7,748 bases of DNA from Rudanella sp. (GTDB lineage: Bacteria; Bacteroidota; Bacteroidia; Cytophagales; Spirosomataceae), in the NCBI GenBank assembly GCA_026785985.1, contig JAJAYX010000456.1, forward strand, positions 1-7,748, read 5' to 3'. Both the position numbers and the translations under genes were made by a program. Positions 1 through 5,281 of this stretch are shown here, piece by piece (the first letter of the stretch is position 1; each line of letters begins with the position of its first letter). The notes beneath the pieces were generated by a model. That model saw only the letters and a list, made by a program, of their open reading frames with translations, was not told where the DNA came from and made no database searches.

Positions 1-63
1 GGCTATGCCTAATCCGGTAACTTGCGCAGTGCGGATGGGCTGATTCCGGTTGGTTTGTTTCAT
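1..63 (-). CDS. Possible 5' end of an unidentified gene leaving the left edge
   Basis: An ATG on the minus strand at 63-61 opens a frame of 21 codons with no stop before the window edge. The peptide begins MKQTNRNQPIRTAQVTGLGI. The basic, polar N-terminus followed by a VTGLGI stretch is protein-like, but it is too short to assign to a family. The VTGLG run resembles the start of ketoacyl synthases, and this is not enough to name it. No strong ribosome binding site or TAnnTTTG promoter is visible upstream, which is not decisive in Bacteroidota. The plus-strand frames over the same bases are broken by stops at 10-12, 41-43 and 73-75. Confidence 0.3.
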   Translation of the reverse strand, partial: MKQTNRNQPIRTAQVTGLGIA

Positions 64-107
64 CAGCTTAATTAGGTCCGAAGTGTGGGTTTAGTTTAAC
101 GTTCGCT

Positions 108-141
108 CTTGTTTGTTAGATTTCGCGCCAAAACAAACAAG
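108..141. repeat. 10-bp perfect inverted repeat in the left intergenic region
   Basis: CTTGTTTGTT at 108-117 is exactly matched by its reverse complement AACAAACAAG at 132-141, around a 14-base spacer. It lies 45-78 bases upstream of the possible minus-strand start at 63, so it could be an operator or a hairpin in that gene's leader. No T-tract follows on either strand, so it is a poor intrinsic terminator. The rest of 64-218 shows no coding frame I can support. Confidence 0.4.
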
Positions 142-218
142 GTGTACCTGCCAGCAAACAGATTCTATAATCGGTATAAACTTACCAATCATTCATGAGA
201 GCAAAAAGTTAAGCACGC

Positions 219-220
219 TA
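219..220. repeat. TA target-site duplication, left copy
   Basis: IS630-family elements insert at TA and duplicate it. The TA here matches the TA at 1360-1361, each immediately outside the inverted repeats. A dinucleotide is weak evidence alone; the support comes from its exact position at both element ends. Confidence 0.7.
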
Positions 221-260
221 TAGTCAAGAGCATTTAGATTGCGACTAAAGACTGGTTTTG
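221..260 (+). repeat. IS630 terminal inverted repeat, left
   Basis: Aligns without gaps to the reverse complement of 1320-1359. The outer TAGT and the inner 16-base block at 234-249 are identical, with scattered mismatches between and beyond. The transposase stop codon (complement of 234-236) lies in the conserved block, so this end is constrained both as a transposase binding site and as coding sequence. Confidence 0.85.
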
Positions 261-1031
261 CACAATAGCAAATTTGAGAACCAACAGGCGTTTCAATTGG
301 ATGCTATACGGCTCCAATTGACCCAAAAAAGCCATAATACGTGTCCTGAATTCGGCCAGTGTTGGATAATAGATTGAATCTATTACTTGCCCTCGCATGA
401 ACTTCCACAGCCGCTCAATCGGATTCAGATTAGGCGAATAAGTAGGCAGAAAATGCAACTCGATTGGTTTATCAGCTACCCACTCGCTCACTTGTTTACT
501 CACATAATAAGTGGCCCGATCACAGTACACATGAATCCGGCGTTTGCCCGGATTGGCCGCTAATACCGTCGTTAACAGGGCGATAGTGGAAGCCGAATTA
601 ATCGTTACATCCTCTCGGGCAATAACCTCAACAGGGTTTTGAGCATTGACAACCGCATTAATATTGACTCGGTAACGAGAGGAATTACAGGGAACATGGC
701 GTTGTTGACCTACCTCTATCCAGCCATTGTCAGGCCGAGTATTGTGCTGAGGATGAACGGCATCAGCAAAGTAAACGACCTCATCAAGAGGCAATTGGCT
801 CATTTGTTGTTCCAAATCAGCTACAAACGCTTTTTGTTTGGCAGGGTCTGCTTTTGGCGCCACGAGTGTGGTCTTTTTATAAGAAAAGCCTAACCGATGC
901 AGCAACTTGACCAAACTCTGGGGATGGTAGGTTATATTCCATTGGGTTTGAATCCAGTCGCCAATGGCCTCCGATGAGGTGTAGAAGCCCCGCTTAAGTT
1001 CGGTCTGGACCCTACCGCATCGGCGGTCCGA
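234..1031 (-). CDS. IS630-family transposase, C-terminal DD34E catalytic part (frame 2)
   Basis: This frame is open from just after a TAA (complement of 1032-1034) to its stop at 236-234. It contains the whole RNase H-like DDE domain, which cuts and joins the transposon ends. The only plausible in-frame start near the top is TTG at 914-912, but family-like sequence already begins near 995 (QTELKRGFYTSSEAIGDWIQ), so the true protein enters from the upstream frame. Counting from the TTG, the catalytic residues are Asp51 (YFADAVHPQHN), Asp132 (VYCDRATYY) and Glu167 (NPIERLWK). Exactly 34 residues separate the second Asp from the Glu, the DD34E signature. The C-terminus ends LVAI inside the left inverted repeat. 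The catalytic domain looks intact; the defect is only the junction near 1012-1031. Confidence 0.88.
   Translation of the reverse strand, partial: SDRRCGRVQTELKRGFYTSSEAIGDWIQTQWNITYHPQSLVKLLHRLGFSYKKTTLVAPKADPAKQKAFVADLEQQMSQLPLDEVVYFADAVHPQHNTRPDNGWIEVGQQRHVPCNSSRYRVNINAVVNAQNPVEVIAREDVTINSASTIALLTTVLAANPGKRRIHVYCDRATYYVSKQVSEWVADKPIELHFLPTYSPNLNPIERLWKFMRGQVIDSIYYPTLAEFRTRIMAFLGQLEPYSIQLKRLLVLKFAIVQNQSLVAI
1007..1029. other. GC-rich hairpin at the transposase frame junction
   Basis: GGACC (1007-1011) pairs with GGTCC (1025-1029). Nested inside, ACCGC (1014-1018) pairs with GCGGT (1023-1027) around an ATCG loop; the two pairings partly compete. The hairpin covers the short window (about 1012-1031) where ribosomes would have to change to the +1 frame. 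No classic A-rich slippery run is present, so a small insertion is as likely as programmed frameshifting. Confidence 0.45.
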
Positions 1032-1293
1032 TTAACTGCTGGGAGTCCATCCGTCCCCACCAGCCTACATAGGCATCGCCCAACAAGCCGCTAATAGTTT
1101 CTGTGCGGTACGTTTGTGCATAGCGATAAGCGGTGGTGTGGTCGATGCCCAAGATTTGTTCAATCGTATCGACAGAATAGCCCTGATCGAGCAAGAGGAT
1201 GGTGGTAATTTTAATATAATCCCGTTTAGCGGACTCGGTTTTTTGGAGTTGGCGCAAGAGTTGGCGGTCGTTATCAGTCAGTTGTATCTGCAT
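1012..1293 (-). CDS. IS630-family transposase, N-terminal DNA-binding part (frame 1)
   Basis: This 93-residue frame starts at ATG 1293-1291 and encodes the helix-turn-helix region of an IS630-type transposase, which binds the element's terminal repeats. Residues 34-60, with the stretch GYSVDTIEQILGIDHTTAYR, are a typical homeodomain-like helix-turn-helix. The family's linker motif follows as GLLGDAYVGWWGRMDSQQL at residues 69-87. After QQLI the frame departs from the family pattern and stops at 1014-1012. The protein continues in the +1 frame, which reads on as QTELKRGFYTSSEAIGDWI. Together the two frames make one standard transposase of about 340 residues, so this is half of a split gene, either frameshift-mutated or expressed by recoding. 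Confidence 0.85.
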   Translation of the reverse strand: MQIQLTDNDRQLLRQLQKTESAKRDYIKITTILLLDQGYSVDTIEQILGIDHTTAYRYAQTYRTETISGLLGDAYVGWWGRMDSQQLIGPPMR

Positions 1294-1319
1294 CGTAACC
1301 CGTTAAACGAAGTAGAGGG

Positions 1320-1359
1320 CAAAAATCTTATTTAGTCGCAATCTAATTACTGCTCACTA
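1320..1359 (-). repeat. IS630 terminal inverted repeat, right
   Basis: Partner of the repeat at 221-260. The block at 1331-1346 is the exact reverse complement of 234-249, and the tip ACTA at 1356-1359 mirrors TAGT at 221-224. It lies upstream of the transposase start at 1293, so it also carries the transposase leader and probably its promoter. Confidence 0.85.
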
Positions 1360-1361
1360 TA
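1360..1361. repeat. TA target-site duplication, right copy
   Basis: Directly abuts the right inverted repeat and matches the TA at 219-220. The bases beyond (GC on both sides) make the reconstructed empty site GCTAGC. Confidence 0.7.
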
Positions 1362-1672
1362 GCTATAATTTTTCGGTTGGAATACCTACCTTTTATGTAA
1401 ACGGTGTAGCCGTAAGCAGCTATCATCAACCAGTACTGACAACAACTAATATGGGTAATTTAAATGTGGCTTCTTATATACATACACACCCGGCAAATTA
1501 TTCCATCCAGCCAAGTTCCGTTGATGTAAGTTTCGCTGCAAAATATCAATATCCACAACATTACATAACTGGAACTGTAAGTGGGGGACTCAAACTTGTG
1601 CAATTCAACGACAGCGGAGTTCTCAACATCACTGATTTTTATTCATCAACTCCGTTTTCAGGTTGCCCATGA
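1362..1672 (+). pseudogene. C-terminal remnant of a JAB/JAMM-like (DUF4329-type) protein cut by the IS
   Basis: The frame through 1364-1672 encodes about 102 residues with no start codon until ATG 1451, which already lies well inside the domain. The peptide shows SYIHTHPANYSIQPSSVD, an H-x-H-P motif followed by Ser and Asp as in JAB/JAMM metal-binding domains. The surrounding pattern (YVNG before it, YITGTVSGGLKLVQF after it) resembles the DUF4329 JAB-like toxin domain found at the C-termini of Rhs-type proteins. Removing the IS and one TA extends the frame left as EQKVKHAS, but a TGA at 196-198 then stops it. So the N-terminal part and the expected catalytic glutamate region are missing or already decayed. 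The end is intact: its TGA (1670-1672) overlaps the next gene's ATG. Family assignment is from motif recognition only. Confidence 0.6.
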
Positions 1673-2169
1673 AAGTGATAATAATATTGTTTGTAGCCGC
1701 TTTCTTGAGCAGTTCAATAAACTCGTTGAACGTTGTTAAGGTAGATAAATACCCAACTAAGACGCAAGTTGAACATTTTATCAAGGATGGTGTTACCATC
1801 TACCACCATGTGGCAGGAGAGGTTTATCTAACTCACATAAATGTAAAAATAGGAGAAGGATTCGCAAGACTCGAACTGATTGCTACAGAGACTGATAATT
1901 CATTTGGTAGGGTTCAGTACCAGCAAATTCGGCCATATAAAAAAGGCTTCCTGCTTATAGAATCGAATAAACCGGACTATTTCAAGCAGAAGCAGGCGGT
2001 GTTGAATGCCTACAGGCAACAAATCATACCTCAATTAAAAAGAGAAGAGCAGGAGATATACACGGATTCAACCGTTGTTGAGACCAAGCATATGATTTAT
2101 GAGCCGCAACGCTTGTTACTTCACTACGACGGTACTAAGCTGACAATAAAACAGTTTTCTGTCGACTGA
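1669..2169 (+). CDS. Small exported protein, possible immunity partner of the JAB-like protein
   Basis: The gene encodes 166 residues from ATG 1669, which overlaps the preceding TGA as ATGA, a sign of translational coupling. This start is preferred over an in-frame TTG at 1663 because of that overlap and because it directly precedes a hydrophobic signal-like segment (KVIIILFVAAFLSSSINS, residues 2-19). There is no clear lipobox cysteine, so periplasmic export is more likely than lipoprotein anchoring. The mature part is polar, rich in Lys, Gln and Tyr, and matches no family I recognise. A small exported protein coupled to a toxin-like C-terminal domain is the usual layout for an immunity protein; that is inference from position. 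The base composition looks more AT-rich than the metabolic genes downstream, which suggests transfer together with the JAB fragment. Confidence 0.7.
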   Translation: MKVIIILFVAAFLSSSINSLNVVKVDKYPTKTQVEHFIKDGVTIYHHVAGEVYLTHINVKIGEGFARLELIATETDNSFGRVQYQQIRPYKKGFLLIESNKPDYFKQKQAVLNAYRQQIIPQLKREEQEIYTDSTVVETKHMIYEPQRLLLHYDGTKLTIKQFSVD

Positions 2170-2175
2170 ATATCC

Positions 2176-2244
2176 AAAGAAAAAACCGATTCCCTTTGGG
2201 AGTCGGCTTTTTGGCTTTTTAGTTGTTGATTGAGTGAAAAGTCT
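2176..2244 (+). repeat. Flanking repeat copy 1 (left of the toxin-antitoxin module)
   Basis: Aligns without gaps to 3365-3433 at about 55 of 69 positions by hand count. The first half is the terminator hairpin; because that is palindromic, its similarity is less informative. The tail at 2216-2244 (TTTTTAGTTGTTG then TTGA..G and AAAGTCT) matches in direct orientation at 26 of 29 positions. Confidence 0.7.
2181..2213 (+). terminator. Rho-independent terminator after the exported-protein gene
   Basis: CCGATTCCC (2186-2194) pairs with GGGAGTCGG (2198-2206) over a TTT loop, nine pairs with one G-U, followed by a T-rich run from 2208. It lies 16 bases past the stop at 2169 and separates that gene from the toxin-antitoxin promoter. 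Confidence 0.8.
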
Positions 2245-2251
2245 ATATACT

Positions 2252-2263
2252 GGCAATTTTGCC
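2252..2263. promoter_or_regulatory. Palindrome upstream of the antitoxin, candidate operator
   Basis: GGCAATTTTGCC is a perfect inverted repeat (arms of 5, spacer of 2). It lies 12 bases upstream of the TATATTTG element, about where the -33 region falls. Type II antitoxins usually repress their own operon through such a site, so this is a reasonable autoregulatory operator; binding is inferred. Confidence 0.4.
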
Positions 2264-2275
2264 CTAATAAATCGG

Positions 2276-2283
2276 TATATTTG
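2276..2283 (+). promoter_or_regulatory. Bacteroidota-type -7 promoter element (TATATTTG)
   Basis: TATATTTG fits the Bacteroidota consensus TAnnTTTG exactly and ends 22 bases before the ATG at 2306, which gives a short leader of about 15 bases. No clear TTG at the ideal -33 spacing is seen. The element supports 2306, not the upstream in-frame ATG at 2234, as the translation start. Confidence 0.6.
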
Positions 2284-2305
2284 CACTTTCCTTTATAGAA
2301 CATTT

Positions 2306-2866
2306 ATGCAAGCTGCTATCCTAAACAGACACAGTCTCAGTAAGCCTTTGGAAAACCAACCCATTGGCTACCTGATTCAGCAGGCCCGGAAGGGTGTGGT
2401 TCGTCGTCGGGTTGATGAAATTGCCCGTTTAGTGGGGTTGACAGATATTGAAATGGCCCGTATTCTGAATATGTCCGTTCGGAGCTTGCATGGTAAAGGA
2501 GCCAGTGAACCGCTTAATCTAGCCGCCAGTGAGCGATTATTGTTGTTGGAGCAATTGGTTCAACATGGCTTACACGTATTTGATGGGCGGGCCGAACTGC
2601 TTGGCCGGTGGTTGCGTACACCCCTCCCCGAACTCGCGTATCGGGAAGGCGGCAATTACGCTGAACCAACAGAATCGTTATTGCTTATGTCGATGGGGAG
2701 TTTCAGCGAACCAGTAACTCAGGCACCCAAATCGACAGATTCGGTGGATAAAAAAACAACCGAAAGCACTGTAAACCAGTCTCCCTTAGCCGTGTTGGAT
2801 ACCGTATCGGGCTTTTCGCTTGCCGAAGACGTGTTGGCTCGTATTGAATGGGGTATCGTCGGGTAG
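2306..2866 (+). CDS. Xre/MbcA/ParS-family (DUF2384) antitoxin of a RES-Xre module
   Basis: This antitoxin binds and neutralises the RES toxin encoded next and probably represses the operon. It has 186 residues from ATG 2306; an in-frame ATG at 2234 would lie upstream of the apparent promoter and add residues absent from the family. Residues 33-62 form the Xre-like helix-turn-helix (RRRVDEIARLVGLTDIEMAR, then MSVRSLHGKG). Residues 73-105 are the first part of the toxin-binding domain (AASERLLLLEQLVQ, VFDGRAELLGRWLRTP). The domain's end, PLAVLDTVSGFSLAEDVLAR then IEWG, is at 160-183. In the family these halves are almost adjacent; here about 50 Ser/Thr-rich, low-complexity residues (about 108-159) separate them. 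The reading frame is intact on both sides, so it looks like an in-frame expansion, not decay. The stop lies 6 bases before the toxin ATG. Confidence 0.9.
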   Translation: MQAAILNRHSLSKPLENQPIGYLIQQARKGVVRRRVDEIARLVGLTDIEMARILNMSVRSLHGKGASEPLNLAASERLLLLEQLVQHGLHVFDGRAELLGRWLRTPLPELAYREGGNYAEPTESLLLMSMGSFSEPVTQAPKSTDSVDKKTTESTVNQSPLAVLDTVSGFSLAEDVLARIEWGIVG

Positions 2867-2872
2867 GCTCAC

Positions 2873-3343
2873 ATGGATGTTTACCGGATCAACAAAGAAC
2901 CGTATCATACAGACCCACTATCGGTGGTAGGTAGTTATCGACACGGCGGTCGGTGGAATCCTAAAGGCATTGGTATTCTCTATACCAGTCGCAGCCCCGA
3001 ACTGGCCTTACTGGAAACACTGGTTCATTTGCCCCCGATTACCCTGCCCGAACTGCCCCAATTGTGGCTTACTACAATCCGTTTGCCTGATACAGATAAC
3101 CAGGCCATCTTTTGGCTCGAACCCGCCAAACTCCCTTCTTATTGGCATTCCGGCATCCTTTCCGAAACGCAGACAATCCTGACAGAATGGCTCAACAATC
3201 CATTCTGTTTAGCGATTGCCGTACCTTCTGTTATTATTGAAGAAGCATATAACATACCGTTGCATCCTCAGCATGAGTCTTTTATCCAAATAGAGGTTGT
3301 CAGTCAGCGGGCCATTCCGTTAGACAATCGGTTACGTCAATAA
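2873..3343 (+). CDS. RES-domain toxin (NAD+ phosphorylase type)
   Basis: RES toxins deplete NAD+ by phosphorolysis and halt growth until the antitoxin recovers. This 156-residue protein has the usual length and the family landmarks: Arg5 in MDVYRI, the GGRWNPKG block at 25-32, LYTSRSPELALLE at 36-48, and NPFCLAIAVPS at 109-119 followed by NIPLHPQH. Arg27, Tyr37 and Glu48 have the same 10- and 11-residue spacings as the essential Arg31, Tyr41 and Glu52 that I recall for the Pseudomonas putida RES toxin. Ser119 in the VPS motif is the likely fourth active-site residue. All are present, so the toxin looks active. The ATG lies 6 bases after the antitoxin stop, a standard antitoxin-first operon. 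Confidence 0.93.
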   Translation: MDVYRINKEPYHTDPLSVVGSYRHGGRWNPKGIGILYTSRSPELALLETLVHLPPITLPELPQLWLTTIRLPDTDNQAIFWLEPAKLPSYWHSGILSETQTILTEWLNNPFCLAIAVPSVIIEEAYNIPLHPQHESFIQIEVVSQRAIPLDNRLRQ

Positions 3344-3364
3344 AACTCGAACAATCTAAACGTC

Positions 3365-3433
3365 AACGAAAAAGCCGACTCCCAGGAGGAATCGGCTTTG
3401 TTGGTTTTTAGTTGTTGGTTGATTGTAAAGTCT
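3365..3433 (+). repeat. Flanking repeat copy 2 (right of the toxin-antitoxin module)
   Basis: Direct-orientation partner of 2176-2244. The tail at 3405-3433 reads TTTTTAGTTGTTGGTTGATT then GTAAAGTCT. Its last base is also the last base of the convergent acyl-CoA dehydrogenase stop codon (TAA, complement of 3435-3433), so this copy abuts a conserved gene and is likelier to be the original one. Confidence 0.7.
3367..3404. terminator. Terminator between convergent RES toxin and acyl-CoA dehydrogenase
   Basis: AGCCGACTCC (3373-3382) pairs with GGAATCGGCT (3388-3397) around CAGGA. Read on the minus strand the single imperfect pair becomes G-U and the stem is followed by a run of five U, so it best serves the acyl-CoA dehydrogenase. 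On the plus strand it has a C-A mismatch and a weaker T-rich tail, but it probably also ends the toxin operon. Confidence 0.75.
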
Positions 3434-5250
3434 TAAAAAATATACTTGTTCTCGGCGATCATGGCCTCTGCAATCCGCCGACGGGCGTTTTTGAGGTTCA
3501 TCGGCTCGATTTTCGTGAATCGTTTTAATCCCATCAGCATCACACGGAGTTCGTCACCCTCAGCATACGAGGTAATGGCTGCCCGGCCTGCGTTGTTCAC
3601 TTTCTCAACAGCTTCGTGCAGGTAAACCAAGGCCAAATCCTTTTGGAGAGCCAAAGCCGCGTCGCCTTTAATGTCAATTAGCTTCTCTACACGCAATAGA
3701 ACCGACTCTGCCACATAGACCTCAATGGCCATATCAGCAATGTTCATCAGGATTTCCTGCTCTTCGGAGAACTTCATCATGAATTTCTGCACCGCCGACC
3801 CCGCCACCATCAAAACAGCTTTTTTGAGGTTACGGAGCACTTTTTTCTCCGCCACAAAAGTCCCTTCTTCCTCGTCGGTACTGAAGTCAGGAATCGACAT
3901 GATCTCTTTGCCAACGGCCATTGCCGGCCCCATCAGGTCGAGTTCGCCTTTCATGGCCCGCTTCAAAATCATGTCCACCACGAGCATCCGGTTGATCTCG
4001 TTGGTGCCTTCAAAAATCCGGTTAATGCGGGCATCGCGGTAGCTCCGGTCCATTGGCGCGTCGGCAGAGTAGCCCATGCCTCCGTACACCTGAACCCCTT
4101 CGTCAACCACATAGTCGAGGGCTTCGGAGCCATGCACTTTTATGATCGCGCACTCGATGGCAAACTGCTCCAAAGCCTTCAATTTAGCCTGAACATCGTT
4201 CATGCCAGTTTCTTTAAGGTCTTCGATCATGTCGTCGATATTCTGACCGGCCCGATAAGCAGCCGTACCCGATGCATAAATTTTAACTGCCATTTCGGCC
4301 AATTTGTGCTTAATAGCCCCAAACTGAGCAATAGGCGTGTTAAATTGCTTCCGCTCGTTCGAATAGCGAACAGCGTTGTTAATCACCTCTTTAGCCCCGC
4401 CAACGGTGGCAGCACCCAATTTGATCCGGCCAATGTTGAGGATGTTTACGGCAATTTTGAAGCCGTTCCCCCGGTCTGATAACAGGTTTTCGATCGGCAC
4501 CAGGCAGTCATTAAAGAAAACCTGACGGGTGTCGGAGCCTTTAATACCCATTTTGTGTTCCGGCTCATTCATTGTGATGCCGCCAAATGACTTCTCAACA
4601 ATGAATGCCGACAGATTTTTGTCGGACTTACCCGCTTCGTCAATCTTGGCAAAAACAATGAAAATATCAGCGAAACCACCGTTGGTGATCCACATTTTCT
4701 GACCGTTCAGCACGTAATGTTTGCCATCTTCAGTCAGGATTGCCTTCATCTTGCCGGAGTTGGCATCCGAACCAGAGTCCGGCTCAGTAAGGCAGTAGGC
4801 AGATTTCCACTCGCCCGATGCTAATTTTGGCAGGTAGCGCGACTTTTGATCGTCGTTGCCATAGTACACAATCGGTAAAGTGCCGATGCCCGTGTGCGCC
4901 GACAAAGCCACTGAGAATGAGTGACCTGCGCCCGTTACCTCAGCCACCAACATCGATGTGTTGAAATTCATGCCGAAGCCGCCGTACTCTTCGGGAACAC
5001 CCGTACCCAACAGGCCCAATTCGCCCGCTTTGTCCATTAGGGATGAGATCAAATCGGGTGATTTTGCCGTATCTATTTCGTTCAAACGGGGCCATATTTC
5101 GCGCTCTAGAAACTCGCGGCAGGTGGCAGCAATCATTTGCTGCTCTTCCGTGAATTCTTCGGGGATAAATACCTGATCAGCACTCGTTTCCTTAATTAAA
5201 AACTCTCCGCCTTTGATAGAAGACTTGTTCTGTGTTGCAACCATGACCAT
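3433..5250 (-). CDS. Acyl-CoA dehydrogenase, about 600-residue VLCAD-like form
   Basis: This FAD enzyme catalyses the first step of fatty-acid beta-oxidation, converting acyl-CoA to trans-2-enoyl-CoA and passing electrons to ETF. The 605 residues comprise the N-terminal helical domain (about 30-150), the beta domain with YCLTEPDSGSDAN (152-164) and MWITNGG (186-192), and the C-terminal helical domain with NERKQFNTPIAQFGAI (298-313) and VQVYGGMGYSADAP (386-399). Glu414 in RIFEGTNEINRM is the probable catalytic base. Residues after about 440 form the extra helical extension of the VLCAD/ACAD9-like class, common in Bacteroidota. Translation could start at Met1 (5250) or Met3 (5244); nothing separates them. 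It is divergent from the oxidoreductase at 5362 and shares a palindrome-rich intergenic region with it. All key motifs are intact. Chain-length preference cannot be read from the sequence. Confidence 0.95.
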   Translation of the reverse strand: MVMVATQNKSSIKGGEFLIKETSADQVFIPEEFTEEQQMIAATCREFLEREIWPRLNEIDTAKSPDLISSLMDKAGELGLLGTGVPEEYGGFGMNFNTSMLVAEVTGAGHSFSVALSAHTGIGTLPIVYYGNDDQKSRYLPKLASGEWKSAYCLTEPDSGSDANSGKMKAILTEDGKHYVLNGQKMWITNGGFADIFIVFAKIDEAGKSDKNLSAFIVEKSFGGITMNEPEHKMGIKGSDTRQVFFNDCLVPIENLLSDRGNGFKIAVNILNIGRIKLGAATVGGAKEVINNAVRYSNERKQFNTPIAQFGAIKHKLAEMAVKIYASGTAAYRAGQNIDDMIEDLKETGMNDVQAKLKALEQFAIECAIIKVHGSEALDYVVDEGVQVYGGMGYSADAPMDRSYRDARINRIFEGTNEINRMLVVDMILKRAMKGELDLMGPAMAVGKEIMSIPDFSTDEEEGTFVAEKKVLRNLKKAVLMVAGSAVQKFMMKFSEEQEILMNIADMAIEVYVAESVLLRVEKLIDIKGDAALALQKDLALVYLHEAVEKVNNAGRAAITSYAEGDELRVMLMGLKRFTKIEPMNLKNARRRIAEAMIAENKYIF

Positions 5251-5256
5251 GAAATG

Positions 5257-5270
5257 TTATGCGTGCATAC
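5257..5270. promoter_or_regulatory. Operator copy A, imperfect GTATGC-NN-GCATAC palindrome
   Basis: TTATGCGTGCATAC matches copy B at 11 of 14 positions, and five of its six arm pairs are complementary. It lies 7-20 bases upstream of the acyl-CoA dehydrogenase ATG, inside its probable leader, so a bound regulator could block transcription. Copy spacing is 48 bases start to start. Confidence 0.6.
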
Positions 5271-5281
5271 TAATTATGGTG

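Larger units (their letters stand above)
221..1359 (-). mobile_element. IS630-family insertion sequence, about 1139 bp, complete ends
   Basis: The element is bounded by imperfect terminal inverted repeats of roughly 40 bases at 221-260 and 1320-1359. Both tips read TAGT inward, and a 16-base inner block (TTAGATTGCGACTAAA at 234-249) is perfectly repeated in inverse orientation at 1331-1346. TA duplications flank it at 219-220 and 1360-1361. Length, TA target and a DD34E transposase filling the interior all fit the IS630/Tc1/mariner superfamily. The transposase runs on the minus strand, and its last codons and stop lie inside the left inverted repeat. The ends look intact, so the element could be mobilised in trans even if its own transposase is frameshifted. 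Confidence 0.9.

Noticed and set aside
639..893. Plus-strand open frame of 84 codons
   Set aside because: It is antisense to the transposase catalytic domain, whose DD34E motifs identify the coding strand, and shows no family-like features.
1012..1034. Classic -1 slippery heptamer for transposase frameshifting
   Set aside because: No A-rich or X XXY YYZ heptamer is present, and the required shift is +1 (or -2), so standard -1 recoding is not supported.
1114..1335. Plus-strand open frame of 73 codons
   Set aside because: It is antisense to the transposase helix-turn-helix region and runs into the right inverted repeat.
2245..2251. ATATACT after both flanking repeats as definite proof of duplication from the acyl-CoA dehydrogenase end
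   Set aside because: Seven bases with a six-base gap can match by chance; kept only as a hint within the repeat finding.
2234..2305. Upstream in-frame ATG giving the antitoxin 24 extra residues
   Set aside because: The extension covers the candidate operator and TATATTTG promoter and does not resemble antitoxin sequence; ATG 2306 fits better.
3725..4479. Plus-strand open frames opposite the acyl-CoA dehydrogenase
   Set aside because: The minus-strand frame has all acyl-CoA dehydrogenase motifs; these are shadows, as is the frame at 4958-5176.
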